Of a stretch of 64,000 nucleotides of DNA, positions 11,847 through 23,356 are shown piece by piece (positions within the stretch are counted from its first letter, which is position 1; each line of letters opens with the position of its first letter). Below the pieces are notes generated by a model that did no database searches, was not told where the DNA came from, and saw nothing but the letters and a program-made list of their open reading frames with translations. The translations under genes were made by a program, and so were the position numbers. The stretch covers positions 806,001 to 870,000 of the forward strand of contig JAHRBS010000003.1 in assembly GCA_024305745.1 (NCBI GenBank), given 5' to 3'. The DNA comes from Polyporus tsugae (Eukaryota > Basidiomycota > Agaricomycetes > Polyporales > Polyporaceae).

Positions 11847-12063
11847 TTTCATGTTGATCATTTCTCGTAACACGGTCGTACAGTGTTCCGTTTGCTGTAG
11901 ATCCCTCCCATTTACGACTGATTCTTGGTGTATAAATGTTCAGATAGAGAACCGAAAGTAATCGTGACTGGCATCGGGGAAAGCAAAATGAAGATCACCG
12001 CAACTCTCAACCACCTATGAACAATGCAAAGTGAGAAAATCAAAGTACCTTGCCACAGCGTTC

Positions 12064-12137
12064 TGAGTCGGCCCAGGATCGAACTGAGGACCTTCTGTGT
12101 GTTAGACAGATGCGATAACCAACTACGCCACCGACCC
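12064..12137 (-). tRNA. tRNA-Val (AAC)
   Basis: On the minus strand the sequence folds as a complete tRNA. The acceptor stem GGGTCGG pairs with CCGACTC, leaving discriminator A. The anticodon arm is TCTGT-CTAACAC-ACAGA with anticodon AAC, and the T arm is CTCAG-TTCGATC-CTGGG. There is no intron. A T-run suitable for Pol III termination (TTTT, near 12034-12037) lies about 27 bp downstream. Confidence 0.95.
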
Positions 12138-13645
12138 GCGGATGGTATCCCGCACAAACGTCTCATTGACGGTCGCGGGCATCGATGTCGCAAAATTGCC
12201 TCACCAGGGTCCAGCTTCGACATCGCGAGCCCCGTCTCCGATCTCGCTTGATTCTCCCATTGCTTGCCACTGGTCACCATCCTCCCCAACCTTCCTTACA
12301 CTTGCTCGAAATCAGCCCTCTCTATTTGCTGTCCCGAGATTCCTTCGCGCCAACACTCATTAATTCCTCGTCTTTCCAACTCAGTGCTAATTAGTTGCGG
12401 CATTTTCGCCGCCACCTCGTCGTCCGCCTTCACGTCTTACCCATATCCTCTGGGAGCAGCAATACAAAGCACCTCGACCTCTTTCAGCGCACCACGACAA
12501 ATGGTCGGATGATGGAGAGGAGCTCGTCTTGGGCACCCTCTCGTCGGCACCAACGGCGGTGACTTCGGTGAGCCGCCTAATGCTCGTCCCCGCACCAAGC
12601 TAACATTATCATATACGACCCCTCAGGACCTATGTACGACCTGTGTCATTTCGGCGCACCGACAACGACCTCATCACCTACCTGCCCCTGCATAGTCCAT
12701 CCGGGAGAATGACTCTGGTTCAGTGCTGGCCAAGACTCTCGCCTTCCTGGCGCATCTGGACATTGCCTATGTACTTCCGATATCGCCACGATTAGGCTCA
12801 GCCCTTCCGTGCCTCCCCCTCGGCGCTCGCATGTCACCTCAAGAGCACGTAGCACCTTGTGCGCTCGCTGGCATGCATGAAGCAGAGCCGTCACCGAGGT
12901 ACGTCGTTCAGGTTATCCTGGCGGTGTTGTTGGGAAGTACTTTCGGGGTGTCCGGGGTGTGCGATAGGGCACCTCTTTGTCTGGTCGCCGGCATTCGCTC
13001 GGTCCGCAGCTTGCCGCGTCGCATGATAATGCCCTGTGCCTCCGATGTGTCGCACTTTTCACATGGAAAGGAACGGGTGTTATTGCGATTGCTATGTCAC
13101 CGCTGTGTGAACAATCCCCGTGACATATCCGCTGTTATAGGGATACTGGATGTCTGCTCTAGGGGAGACAAGCAATCTCCTGGAATGTTGCCTCAGACTC
13201 GTTCGTTTAGCAGCCCTTGGGGTTCTGTTGGGGCTCACGTCCGTGTTTTCTTTCCAGGAGTTGTCCTGGGTATTCTAGGGCCTTAACGCGGCCTTGTAGG
13301 AGGCACCAGACTGCCTGTATTTCCAATGTCAAGTCTGATCTTGGGGACTGGTGCAGCGACTACAGCGAATAGGATATCATTTATCCACCGTTTTCCCGTA
13401 TCCGCTGTGATCCCCATTCATTCGAATATGCACGCCGCCCGTCGTTCGGACTTGCTAAAGAGGACCTCCCCAGTCCCCCGTTTTTGCGCTAGCATCACGC
13501 TGTGACGACCCTTCGTAACGTTGCGTGACAGGACAAAAATGCAGCTTGGCAACAGCTGGATCTGCTGAAGCCTTTGCGTTCGCCATTTCAATCGCTCGCT
13601 GCCCATATCCCCTGTGCTTCAGTACACCACACGCGAACCAACACC
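12138..13645. other. Intergenic region, no gene recognised
   Basis: One 187-codon plus-strand frame (12723-13286) lacks any domain, and its downstream splice context is poor, so I do not call it. The right end contains the promoter and leader of the ferric reductase gene. Confidence 0.45.
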
Positions 13646-16124
13646 ATGACTCTCGCATGGCTCACACATCCGGTGCTCTGGCACTCGTCCAGGGCCCCCT
13701 CGTGGAACTTCACAGCGATGACCTCCGAGCAAATCTTGTTGGTCCAGGCTCGCTGGCACAATGTATGTGAATTAGGGTTGACATTCGCTTTTTTCTCATG
13801 TTCTGACAACCCTCGAAGTGGTACAGGGCGGACTGGGATTATGGAAGGACGACTGTGTACTTCTTCTGCGCGGCAATTGTTGTCTTCGGGCTCGTCAATG
13901 TCATCTTCCAGCTGCGACAGAGCACAATGTGAGCTTTCGTCCTATTTCCTTTTTTTGGAGAATCGTTGAGCTGACCCTCCCGAAGCGGTGATGCGATTCG
14001 AAAGTTACTGCTGTACAGCAAGATCGTCGCAGCGTCGAGGTCCATTGGTGCAAGGCAGATTTACATCCCGGCTTTCGACTACTACTCGCCCCCCTTGAGT
14101 GCCGTCGTGCTCGTCGCTGGCTTGATCACGTTCTTCACAGGTGGATAGTTCGCAACAGTCGTTTTGTCGAGCATGAGCTAACTTCAGACACCAGCGTTGA
14201 CTTTTGCTGTCCATCCCTACCGCTGGCCCAACCCCGCGATGGGTGACAGTTGGCCGATCGCGACGCGATCTGGATGGATATCGATTGGGATCATGCCTTT
14301 CCTCTTGTAAGTGTTCGGTCTCTGTCGGAGCCGCCGCGATGAACCTCATCTCTCCGGGTGTAGGGTACTCGGAACGAAGTTCAACCTTATCGGCATGGTG
14401 ACCGGCGTATCTCACGAGAAGCTACAAGTGTACCATCGGTGGACGGCGTGGATTATGTGTGCGTTTGCGATCTCGTTTGTTGATGGAGATGTGGGTGCTG
14501 ACGGGATTGGATAGACGTCGCGTCACTCATTCACACGTTCCCGTTCATCGTTCAGGCCATCTGGAACGGTACAATGGTTTTGGACTGGAACACATCGGTA
14601 TTTTACTGGACTGGAGTGGCTGCTTTGGTGCCGCAGGTGAGTATATGCGGAGATGTGGCGGGGCGTCACGGTTCTGATGGATATCCGTTAGACGTGGTTG
14701 GTATTCATGTCCTGGGGCCCAATCAGGAACCGGTATTATGAGACCTTCAAGAAGTGAGTCCCGAATTATGTGAGAGAAATGAAGTCGTACTGATCTGCAA
14801 GATTAGGTTACATTTCATGTACGAGTCTCCCCAGTTCTGCGACGTATGATTGACCCTGACATCGAGAATAGTGCTAGCGCAATATTCGTTGCTGCTCTCT
14901 TCGTCCACTGCGACTTCACCCTGACGTCTTGGTTCGCGCTCAGTTTCGCACTCACAGCTTGATGTATGCTTATCACCTTTCATCAGGGACTATTTCTGGG
15001 CGACTGCAGCCCTTTACGGCATTTCGTGGTTCGCTCGCATCGGCCGCACGCTCTTCAACGGGCTCGGCTCGAACGCGACTTTCGAGATGCTCCCAGAGAG
15101 GATGGTCAAGATTGTCATCCCGACCAAGGTCGCATGGCGGCCCGGACAGCACTTTTTCGTACGCTTCCTCGACCTCGGCGTTCACGCCGCGTCGTCCCAC
15201 CCGTTCACCATCGCGAGTCTGCCCGATGTTATCTCGGACTCCGAGAAGCGCAGCGGCGAGCGCGTCATGGAGGTGTACGCCCGCATCCATGGGGGCATCA
15301 CTGCTCGGCTTGCCGCTGTGGCTCAGAGCGGATCGTTGAAGACGTCGCGCGTGCTTCTGGACGGACCGTATGGCGGATTCGAGGGTAACATCAAGGCGTA
15401 TGACCGAGTTCTTCTTCTCGCTGGCGGATCAGGTGCGTTCTTTGCCAGTTCAGTGCACTGGGCGCGCAGGCTGACGCAACTGGACGACAGGCGTCAGCTT
15501 CATTGTCCCCCTTCTCCTCGATCTCGTCCGTTCTTTCAACACGTCCCTGAATAAATGCGGCAAAGTCCACATTGTCTGGGCTGTCCGGACCAATGGTATG
15601 TCACCGGGTTGTTCTTGCATCTGTCTCGCCGTTCTGATCGTTGTGGTGTAGATGGGCTATCTTGGTTCGACGAAGTCATCTCTAGCGCTGTGCAGGCTGC
15701 GCCTGAGCAATTGTCCATCGACGTCTCGTACTACGTCACCGACGCCGCCGCCACCGCCGACGGTGCGTCTGTCCAGAGCGGGAAGGGCAAACTCGGCGGT
15801 CGCGGAGTGTCGCGGGGATCTGGTCGTCCCCAGCTCCACGCTATCGTGAAGGACTTTTGCGCCGAGCAGGGCACGGTTGCTGTTGCCAGTGCGTTTCTAT
15901 GTTTTTTTTGCCGATACTGCGTTGCTCATGTTATAATTTGCAGCGTGCGGTCCCGACTCGTTCAACCTCGACGTTGGTAACGCCGTCGCAGAGCGCGAGC
16001 TGGCCATCTTGCGGGGCACGTCGGCTTGCTCGGAGATTTACCTTCACCGCGAGACCTACAGGTACGCATCGCAGTCGTCTGTCGTTAGGGTATTGAGGTT
16101 TCTGACCTCAGGTTCAGCTGGTGA
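13646..16124 (+). CDS. Ferric-chelate reductase (FRE family)
   Basis: This is an integral-membrane flavocytochrome that moves electrons from NADPH through FAD and haems to reduce external ferric or cupric ions for uptake. Many small exons are joined here by inference. The N-terminus (MTLAWLTHPVLWHSS) is followed by a first membrane helix (YFFCAAIVVFGLVNVIFQL). The haem domain holds paired His motifs (GVSHEKLQVYHRW; LIHTFPFIV) and ALTFAVHPYRWPNP. The flavin motif is HPFTIASLP, and the nucleotide motif is LLLAGGSG. The C-terminal CGPDSFN and the last spliced codons, giving RFSW and stop at 16122-16124, match the usual ...SW ending of the family. The protein has several transmembrane segments. 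No frame breaks were seen. Iron-regulatory sites were not identified. Confidence 0.88.
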
Positions 16125-17152
16125 TATCCTCGCCTTCACGTAAAATTTAGAGAATGGGTATCATGCCGGTTGAATGCAATGACTGGCTTATGCGATAAGT
16201 AGCTCCAGATATGTGCCATTCTCATTCGAAACGACGACGACGATTTCGTTTGCTATACCTGTGCGTTCCACTTGCCGCGACTGGTAGAGTGGCGTGTTAC
16301 GCAGCCAAAGAGGCCAAATGGGGCATAATTTTCAAGAGTTTCTTTTGTCGTCGCTGTTGCGCGTAGCAACGTGTACGATCGGCCCTCCCCCCGATGAGGG
16401 GTACGCCTGGACGGGTATGAAGACTTGTGCAGGACTGACTTCTCTTCACTAGCCGCCGTCGGTACTACTAGATGCATTCCTCGCAGGGGGGAGAGATGGC
16501 ACGGAGAACGTCAAGAAGAGCGCGAGTTTGACAGTGGCGCACACGCCCCAAACCCGGCCTAACCACCGTTCCTCCTTCCCGACGTCCTCAGGGCACGGGC
16601 AAGGGAGGGACGACGAACGCCCATGCCGCCGGTTTTGTTGACCAGGGTGTAATGGCCTTCGGGAAGGCGACATTAGAGTGATCTGACTAGAAAGCGGGGA
16701 ACATGTCTCGAGGACGAGAAATAATTGTTGATGAACGGACAAGCCGGCTGAGATGAAGGTGTACACCTTCCGTATACACGGATGACGGCATATCCGACTG
16801 GAAACCCAACATGGATCCTCCATGCACATTTGGGACAGTGTGTACGACCATTTACCGAGTGGTCACGGAGCGCTCATATGCCGCATATAGGCCTCAGAGC
16901 CCTGGCTGCAACTTGTTTCAAGAGTAGGCATCGCCCGGGCACATGATGGCACTTGTCGGACACCAATTCACGGTTCTCCGTCGCCTGCCAACGCAGTCCA
17001 TCGGTAATGTTGTTGCATACGTAGGACTCCGGATGTGGCGCTCTTTGTCACGGCCACTGAGCTTTGCCCTTTTACATGGGGATGATATTGTAAACTTGTG
17101 TACCATGGCGGGAAGTAGCATTTGGATAGTAGGTGGACATTCTGAGAACAAC
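16125..17152. other. Intergenic region, nothing recognised
   Basis: Only short open frames without domain content or paired splice sites occur on either strand. Confidence 0.5.
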
Positions 17153-17178
17153 ACCCGCCGCCACAAACAATTCATATC

Positions 17179-17257
17179 GGCCGCCTGGCGTAATGGCAAC
17201 GCGTCTGACTACGATTGGGTAATCAGGAGATTGCAGGTTCGACCCCTGCGGTGGTCA
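17179..17257 (+). tRNA. tRNA-Arg (ACG), with 7-nt intron, copy 1
   Basis: The acceptor stem GGCCGCC pairs with GGTGGTC (two G-U pairs), the D stem is GCGT/ACGC, the anticodon stem is TCTGA/TCAGG, and the T arm is GCAGG-TTCGACC-CCTGC. The anticodon loop is 14 nt, read as CT-ACG-A plus a 7-nt intron placed after position 37. Discriminator A is at 17257. A T5 Pol III terminator follows at about 17283-17287. Confidence 0.93.
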
Positions 17258-17484
17258 GTAAACTGGACCAAGACCAGCATTGTTTTTATCCGCTTCAATA
17301 ATGGCTGCGGGACACGACAACGCAGCCGTATGTCATGTACATTACGTGGTTTTAGGTTCGACACAAGTCAGTCCCTCACACGTAACCATGACAGACACGT
17401 GGACGGTCTTGATATGAGACGGGGTCATTTTGCAAAACTACATATTCGATGGTGCTCTGTGTGATACCGATTGCTTGCCAAAAA

Positions 17485-17563
17485 TGACCACCGCAGGGGT
17501 CGAACCTGCAATCTCCTGATTACCCAATCGTAGTCAGACGCGTTGCCATTACGCCAGGCGGCC
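17485..17563 (-). tRNA. tRNA-Arg (ACG), with 7-nt intron, copy 2
   Basis: This is an identical copy of the gene at 17179-17257, facing it on the opposite strand. Its own T5 terminator lies immediately 3' of the gene (complement of 17480-17484). Both copies keep all stems and terminators, so both are probably functional. Confidence 0.93.
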
Positions 17564-17589
17564 GATATGAATTGTTTGTGGCGGCGGGT

Positions 17590-18009
17590 CTTGTGTGCAG
17601 GGGGCAACTCCTGAGTCGCAGCCTGTGACTCTTCCGAAAGTTAGCCGGCCTTCTCCGACTCACTCGCCCCCTTCCCGCGCTGAGCCTCTCCCAGTCGCGC
17701 ATGTAAAGCAACATCCCCAATTCAGAATTCGCATAGGCTGATGATACAGTACACAGGGTGTCAAGCTCCGAAAACTAACACTAGGACACGAGTTGTTTGC
17801 CAGCTGGCAAGGGCGAACAATGGGAACGGTGTTGCGATACGTATGTCTGACAGACTGAGCGTTGACACACTGACTCTCATGGTGGCAAGCCGGGCTGACG
17901 CGGCCACAATTGTCGCTTAGGACCAGACAGAACTTCGTGACTCCCGCGCATTGGATGGTGACGCGGGTCCTCGTGGGACAACGTCGAATGGCACGGGGAA
18001 ACCTGATCC
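17590..18009. other. Intergenic region, nothing recognised
   Basis: No supported gene or repeat was seen beyond the outer end of the tRNA-Arg inverted repeat. Confidence 0.5.
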
Positions 18010-19017
18010 CTACATCTCCATACGCCAGATTCGGGACGATGCCCACAATGGGTGGAACACTGGCAGGGTCTTCTTCTTCGGTGCGTCGCTGGCAACATGC
18101 ACTGACTTGTCCGTGTCCTCGTCTAGGAACGAGAGGGAGATGTGCGTCTCGCACCAGAGGTCGACGACGGCGGCCGACGTGATGTCGGCACAGAACAAAT
18201 GATCCTTCACGGGGGACAGGGGGATCCATGGCTTGATTGGGCTCAGCTGCGAAGAGCATGCTGAAGCTGAGTCGTCCTCCGTGGACGTTGACTCGGACTC
18301 GTCCTCTCCATACGACGTGGGCGTATCGATGCCTTCGGTGCCTACGATGACTGTGGCGGATCGTGCGTCGGCCTCCAGGTTATCGGATCCGTCGTAGCTA
18401 CAGGTGTCAGATCCGTCTTCCCGACCTTCTCTTCTCAGAATGGGCAAGGTGTCGACGTCCAGGTGGAGCTCCATGAGCACGTTGGGCGAAGGCGATGAGG
18501 CTTCCAGCCGGCAATGCAGCCTATCGTCAATGGATGGGGTAGGGGTCGACGGCCATTTACAATCGTCCATGAAGGCTTCCTGAGGAGATGCTTGTGGAGG
18601 GAATACTAGAACCGGAGGAGACAACAGGAGAGGTCGTGGGTGGATTGCGGGGTAGTCATCAACTTCGTCCAGGAAGCTGAAGTCCATATACTCGCTTGGA
18701 TGGACGGCCTGTACGTCCCGCTCAGTATCGGACGCATCCGAGAGCCCGCGGTTGCAAACCGTGCACTGAGAGAGGGGGGGTGAGTTCTCGTAGATATTTT
18801 GAATCATCCAGTTGCTCACCGAGACCCCCTGGCAGGCCTGAGCTAGGTCGAGTGGTTGAAGTACCTGTGCCTCGCAGTCCAAGTCGTTGAACATACGCAA
18901 CCTCCGGCCAGCCTCCTCCATCCTTTCCTCATGCTGCGCCACCTGTGGTGGCCAGTGCAGGACGGGCTCCATATCCGTGCGAGGAGGCCATGGCAGGCCC
19001 AAGCACACGGCTGGCAT
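18010..19017 (-). CDS. Unknown acidic, Ser/Thr-rich protein
   Basis: I do not recognise a family. The frame gives about 335 residues from the first ATG (MPAVCLGLPWPP). It is rich in Ser, Asp and Glu (for example YGEDESESTSTEDDSASA) with short Pro motifs and a Cys pair (CTVCNRG), and most of it looks disordered. An intron (about 19072-19125) joins the frame upstream to a Ser/Arg-rich exon that ends SSSLLDRPSV, so the true start may lie near 19.2-19.4 kb. The length and codon composition support a real gene, but nothing shows its role. The neighbours (tRNA genes and blank sequence) give no clue. Confidence 0.5.
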   Translation of the reverse strand: MPAVCLGLPWPPRTDMEPVLHWPPQVAQHEERMEEAGRRLRMFNDLDCEAQVLQPLDLAQACQGVSVSNWMIQNIYENSPPLSQCTVCNRGLSDASDTERDVQAVHPSEYMDFSFLDEVDDYPAIHPRPLLLSPPVLVFPPQASPQEAFMDDCKWPSTPTPSIDDRLHCRLEASSPSPNVLMELHLDVDTLPILRREGREDGSDTCSYDGSDNLEADARSATVIVGTEGIDTPTSYGEDESESTSTEDDSASACSSQLSPIKPWIPLSPVKDHLFCADITSAAVVDLWCETHISLSFLDEDTDKSVHVASDAPKKKTLPVFHPLWASSRIWRMEM

Positions 19018-19399
19018 GATTCGGGTGGCTGGCTCCGCCGACGGCCTTGCGACATTCAGGCCATGCAGGCCCAAGCCCTGGTTGATTGTTATTACGGTGG
19101 ATGATATTCACTTGAACCGATGTACTCACCACGGAGGGCCTGTCCAATAGGCTTGAACTTCTTCTCTGCCCAACCACAGCCTTTCCACAAACGTCCCTAC
19201 CACAACCACTCGCGGTCGACCGAAACAATGGAGTGTACCCCAGTCCCGGAGGGAAAGGCGGGTCCTGGGTGGGGTGGTTGCTGGCGTCGTGCGTCCGCGC
19301 GGGGCATTGCGTTTCCGGGTTCAAGCCCCGTCCTACACTGGAGGTGGTGGTAGTTGGCTGAAGGTGCGTCATGATAGAGTGGTAGTGGTGGTAAGACAA

Positions 19400-22115
19400 G
19401 TGTGATAGAGGGATAGCTAATGCTGTGAGTGGGAGGGTTTAGACCGCAATGGAGGACGGGGGTTGTGGTGAAGATAGATGCGAGAGCGCAAATGTCTACC
19501 CCGCGCGCTTTTAACGGACGCGTCTGTGGCTGCCCGCTTTGGGAATCAGCACAACGTGTTGTGTCGGTCACATGCGTGTATCGCGAGAGGCGTGAGATCC
19601 CTATTCGTGTATGAGAGTTGCTCTCGACTGACAAATCTTTGTGCGTTTAGACCAGGAGACTTTCAGTTCATAAGCGGCGGAACTGTCTCATAGCATGTAC
19701 TCCCTCAGTCGTAAGAATAATACATCTACCCATTCAATATTCCGTTCCTTTAGACCGCCCTACCAGACTTTTCGTTTCTCCGTTGCCTCGAGCATTCACA
19801 TATTCAATCCCAGCGCTCCTGGCCATGGGGTACGGTTCTATTGTCATCCAACGGCTTATCCACGCAGTTCGCTAGGCAACAACCTTCTCCGCGCGTGTTA
19901 CAGTGTACTCACGGAGGAGCTTCTCCATTATTTGTAGCGTATGTATCTCCTGGTTATAACGCACGCAACATTCAGTTCCCCGATGCCGTTCAAGAACGGG
20001 ATCGTGTCGGTTCCCTAGGAGGACAAGGACCCCCGCGCGATCGGTGTAAGTAGCGTCGAACTGACTCTGACAGAAGGTTGTCGAGACGATTACGCTCGCT
20101 GTGTCACCGTCTCCCACTGGAACCTTTGGCACATTCTTCAGCGATGTGGTATCTGGCAAGTTCTTCGGCTTTGGTCCAGAATAGTCGAGCACCGTCGGCC
20201 TACCCCTAAGCTAGTGTTGTGTACGTCCTCCCATTTATGCCATTCCTACGCTCGATGGACCGACCGTGAGCATTCATTGGCTCCGTAATGTCATTCAGAA
20301 TCCAACCCTCCACCACCCCACCGTCTCCGCACGTGTCTTATTACATATTACATAGTTTGTAGGGCGCAAGGGCGGTATTTTCATGGAACGTCTGACTCAT
20401 GTGTGGCCACTGGCTACCACCGCTCTACTTGAGTTGAATTGAGTTCAAGACACTGTAAGTAGCCGACCGCTGAGATCTGAGACGCCGACTGATAACCCAG
20501 ACTTGGTGCGGGGACTCAGAGGGCGCAATGGAGCTTAGTTCGTGCACGAAGTTTGCGGGGTGGTTGGTTCAAGTGGATGAACGAGCGTAATCATTACGAC
20601 ACGAACGAACGCAGCGGCGGCGGGTAATCGACAGGTGAAAAGCGGGAGCAGCATGGTCGGATAAGACCATCGGATCGTGGTACTTATGGCGAGCGACTCG
20701 TGATTGGATGCGAAGGGTGTAGGTGAGAAGAACGGGACTGAGGAAGGGAGGAATAAATGACGGGGATGGACAGTACAGAAGGCACTACAACTCATATACA
20801 ATTCGGAGTCATGCGGCAACGTGAATTGTCAAACAAACATCGGGGGAATGGGGATGAGGACGTGACAATACTTGGATGGGCAAGATATGAGGACGAGCTT
20901 GAAGGCGTGCAGATACATGGAGAAATAGAGAGAAGGATTCCATCAGACACTTGCTGGGGGTCCGCAGGTTAAAATACCGGGAAGGAGATGGAGCTGACAT
21001 AGAATAGGAAGGTGACCAAAAAGCAGTAACGACAGGCTAGCGTGTTGCTGGAGCGGTCCGTACGCGTGTGGATGGTCGAAGGGGGACAACTCAGCCTTGA
21101 CCGAACGGCTCGGTTGTGTAACCACTGGCGCAGATGGGCGGATTGGCGACCGGCGTGCCAATGCTCCGCTCATAAGTAGACAGGGACGACGATCACACTG
21201 TCGGGGACAAGTCGCCAGGGATGCTACACACATTGGAAGTCATCACACATAAATGATGACGTAAACCATCAGTAGGAGATCTTGAACGTTTGAACTATGG
21301 CCCGGCGCGGCCCGGGATCGCCGCCACTGTCAGCGTCGTCACTAGGTTCGGGGATGTTCGGTAGGTACGACTGCTAGTGAATTTTCCTCTGTAGTGCGAC
21401 GCTCAGGCTACGGTTAGCATCCCCTGTTTGGTATGCTCTCTCTATTATCCCTACCTTCCAGGAGATGCGACATGCCGCATAGGAATTTACGATAGCAACT
21501 TGCTTTGCGACCAAGCCTGGAGCAACCTGACTGTGGCAACGCCTGAAAGTCGTTGGTGGCGGAGGCCGCGGAAAATGCGATCCTACAGGACGACGTGCTG
21601 TCAACCTCACTCATATGGAATGCCTTTGATAAACGCTGCAGGCGATATTCGGTTCGATTCCCTTCAGGTGCGTGGCATCCGACTGGTTGGGCCGAAGTCA
21701 TCGACTCATCGTCTGCTGCGTCTCGTACGATAAACGAGGACGCATGTGTGTGCACTCGTCATAAACACTGATACCCGTCCTCATAAAGTGCATTCAGTTC
21801 CACCCTTCGGTTGTTAAATGACTACCTCTCTCCTCCCTGCACTCAGAGGAGAGTTAATCCTAACCTAGCTTTCTCCGTTCTGTAGATATGACGATCGTCT
21901 CAGCCACCATAAAACAGGCATACGTCATCCGCTGGTTCTATCCCTGGCGAGCATGCGGAATATAGATACTTTCATATCAGCAATGCATATATAAAACATA
22001 GGCATCAGCCTCCACCCCTTCAACCCAGCTCACAGTACTGCAGTCCTCGTAAGTAGATGTGCCAACCTTTACTCCTTTGTTTGACGATTAACGACACCCC
22101 CACGTCCCAGCAAAC
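19400..22115. other. Mostly empty region with one exon-like fragment
   Basis: The only coding-like piece is plus-strand 20074-20184, preceded by an AG acceptor (ctgacag). It reads VVETITLAVSPSPTGTFGTF and ends GFGPE and stop, but I found no upstream exon in frame with a normal-sized intron. The right end holds the TATA box of the secreted-protein gene. Confidence 0.4.
21988..21996 (+). promoter_or_regulatory. TATA box of the secreted-protein gene
   Basis: TATATAAAA lies about 120 bp before the ATG at 22116, a usual TATA-to-ATG spacing for highly expressed fungal genes. Confidence 0.6.
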
Positions 22116-22697
22116 ATGCATTCCCTCATTATCGTCGCTCTCTCTGCTATCGCTATGGTTTCAGCGATGCCCGTCGCCGTTCCTAGCGAGGACGCCAACC
22201 CAACGCTCCCCATCCCAACTGAACCTAGCATCCCCGGATTCTCTTACCCCATCCCTACGGATGCCAGCGCATCTTTCACCTTCTCATTCCCTACCAACTT
22301 GCCTTTCGGCCCCGGAGCTGGCATTCCCACCGGCACTGGCGGACAGTTCCCCCCATGGCCGACGGCCCCCCTCGCCTCGGGCTCACCGCCGTTCCCTCCG
22401 GAGGGTGGTTTGCCTCCGTCCGAGTCGTCTCCGTTCTCCATCCCCTCCGGCGCGTTCCCGCCTTCCTCTGCCATCCCGACCGGGTCGTTCGAGCCTGGCT
22501 TCCCTCCCCAGGGCTTCCCCGCTTCGTTCCCGGGGGGGATACCCACGGGGTTCCCGATCGAGTCATCGCCGTTCTCTATTCAGGGCTTCCCGTCGTACCC
22601 CCTTCCCCCTCCGGTCGCCTCCCAGTCGATCTCGGAGCCGGTCCCGACGGACGTTTCTGAGGGCATTCCTGAGCCGACCGCCACTGTCGGCGTGTGA
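22116..22697 (+). CDS. Small secreted Pro/Ser/Gly-rich protein
   Basis: This intronless gene encodes 193 residues. The N-terminus is a clear signal peptide (MHSLIIVALSAIAMVSAMPV, with cleavage expected near the Ala-Met-Pro or a few residues on). The rest is low-complexity, dominated by Pro, Ser, Phe and Gly, with loosely repeated units such as FPPEGG, IPTGSF, GFPPQGF and SPFSI. There are no Cys residues, so it is not a hydrophobin. It resembles cell-wall or extracellular-matrix proteins in composition only, and no GPI-type hydrophobic tail is visible. Its strong TATA box suggests high or induced expression. Confidence 0.72.
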   Translation: MHSLIIVALSAIAMVSAMPVAVPSEDANPTLPIPTEPSIPGFSYPIPTDASASFTFSFPTNLPFGPGAGIPTGTGGQFPPWPTAPLASGSPPFPPEGGLPPSESSPFSIPSGAFPPSSAIPTGSFEPGFPPQGFPASFPGGIPTGFPIESSPFSIQGFPSYPLPPPVASQSISEPVPTDVSEGIPEPTATVGV

Positions 22698-23356
22698 GAG
22701 GACGCAACTCCGCATTCAACGTCAGTTTCAATTCGTCTACCATAGCATTGTGCACCAACTGACGTTAGCTCGTCTTTCAACCTCAGTGTTGACGGCCTGC
22801 AGCTGCCATCGCATGATCCTGTCGTTCCTTCTCGCTCCCTTAGAACGTTTAACTTTCGTTACCCACAAGCTGATACGTTCCTTTCTAACGATCGCTACTC
22901 GCCCTTTTCCCGCTGTGGCGTCCGACGACGCTGACAATCCGAGTCGGGGACGGTGCGTGCCGAGTTCGGATCCCGCTTCGATACCCATTACGCTCCTTAT
23001 TGTAATCGTGTTTAACCTAATCAATCAATGTGTCTGACAAATGCACCTTATGCTGAGCGGAGATACTGAAGTAGAATAAGTCAAGAATTCGAAAATACAG
23101 GTGTGCTCGTGACCACCGGCGTGGCCACATTTCCTTGCACCTGCGAAAACCGACGGCCAGTCAATGCCCTGAACCGTTAACCGTCCTCAACGACTCCGCT
23201 CCCTTCGGCCGGTGGACACTGTCATACACAATGGAATCGGAGTCCGTGTGCCAGGGGACTTGCACCTTATCACCGACACCGTGACGGCCACGCCGAGTAA
23301 CTTCGATGCTATTAGGAACGGTAACGATCATGATGGATACTTACTGATGGTCTTGT
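22698..23356. other. Intergenic region, nothing recognised
   Basis: The region contains the 3' flank of the secreted-protein gene. Downstream open frames appear to be chance extensions. Confidence 0.5.

Larger units (their letters stand above)
17153..17589. repeat. Inverted repeat carrying two tRNA-Arg genes
   Basis: Two arms of 105 bp (17153-17257 and 17485-17589) are identical by eye when one is reverse-complemented. They flank a 227-bp spacer. Each arm contains 26 bp of 5' flank plus a full tRNA-Arg gene. Identity stops exactly at the tRNA discriminator base on the spacer side. Confidence 0.92.

Noticed and set aside
12723..13286. A 187-codon plus-strand open frame
   Set aside because: No recognisable family, irregular composition and no splice or promoter support.
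19290..19345. Possible tRNA 3' half (GGGTTCAAGCCCC)
   Set aside because: No matching 5' half at the right distance. The sequence is antisense to the possible 5' exon of the unknown acidic gene.
21615..21685. Possible tRNA-like sequence (GGTTCGATTCC)
   Set aside because: The T-arm and anticodon arm do not pair. At best it is a degraded tRNA-derived repeat.
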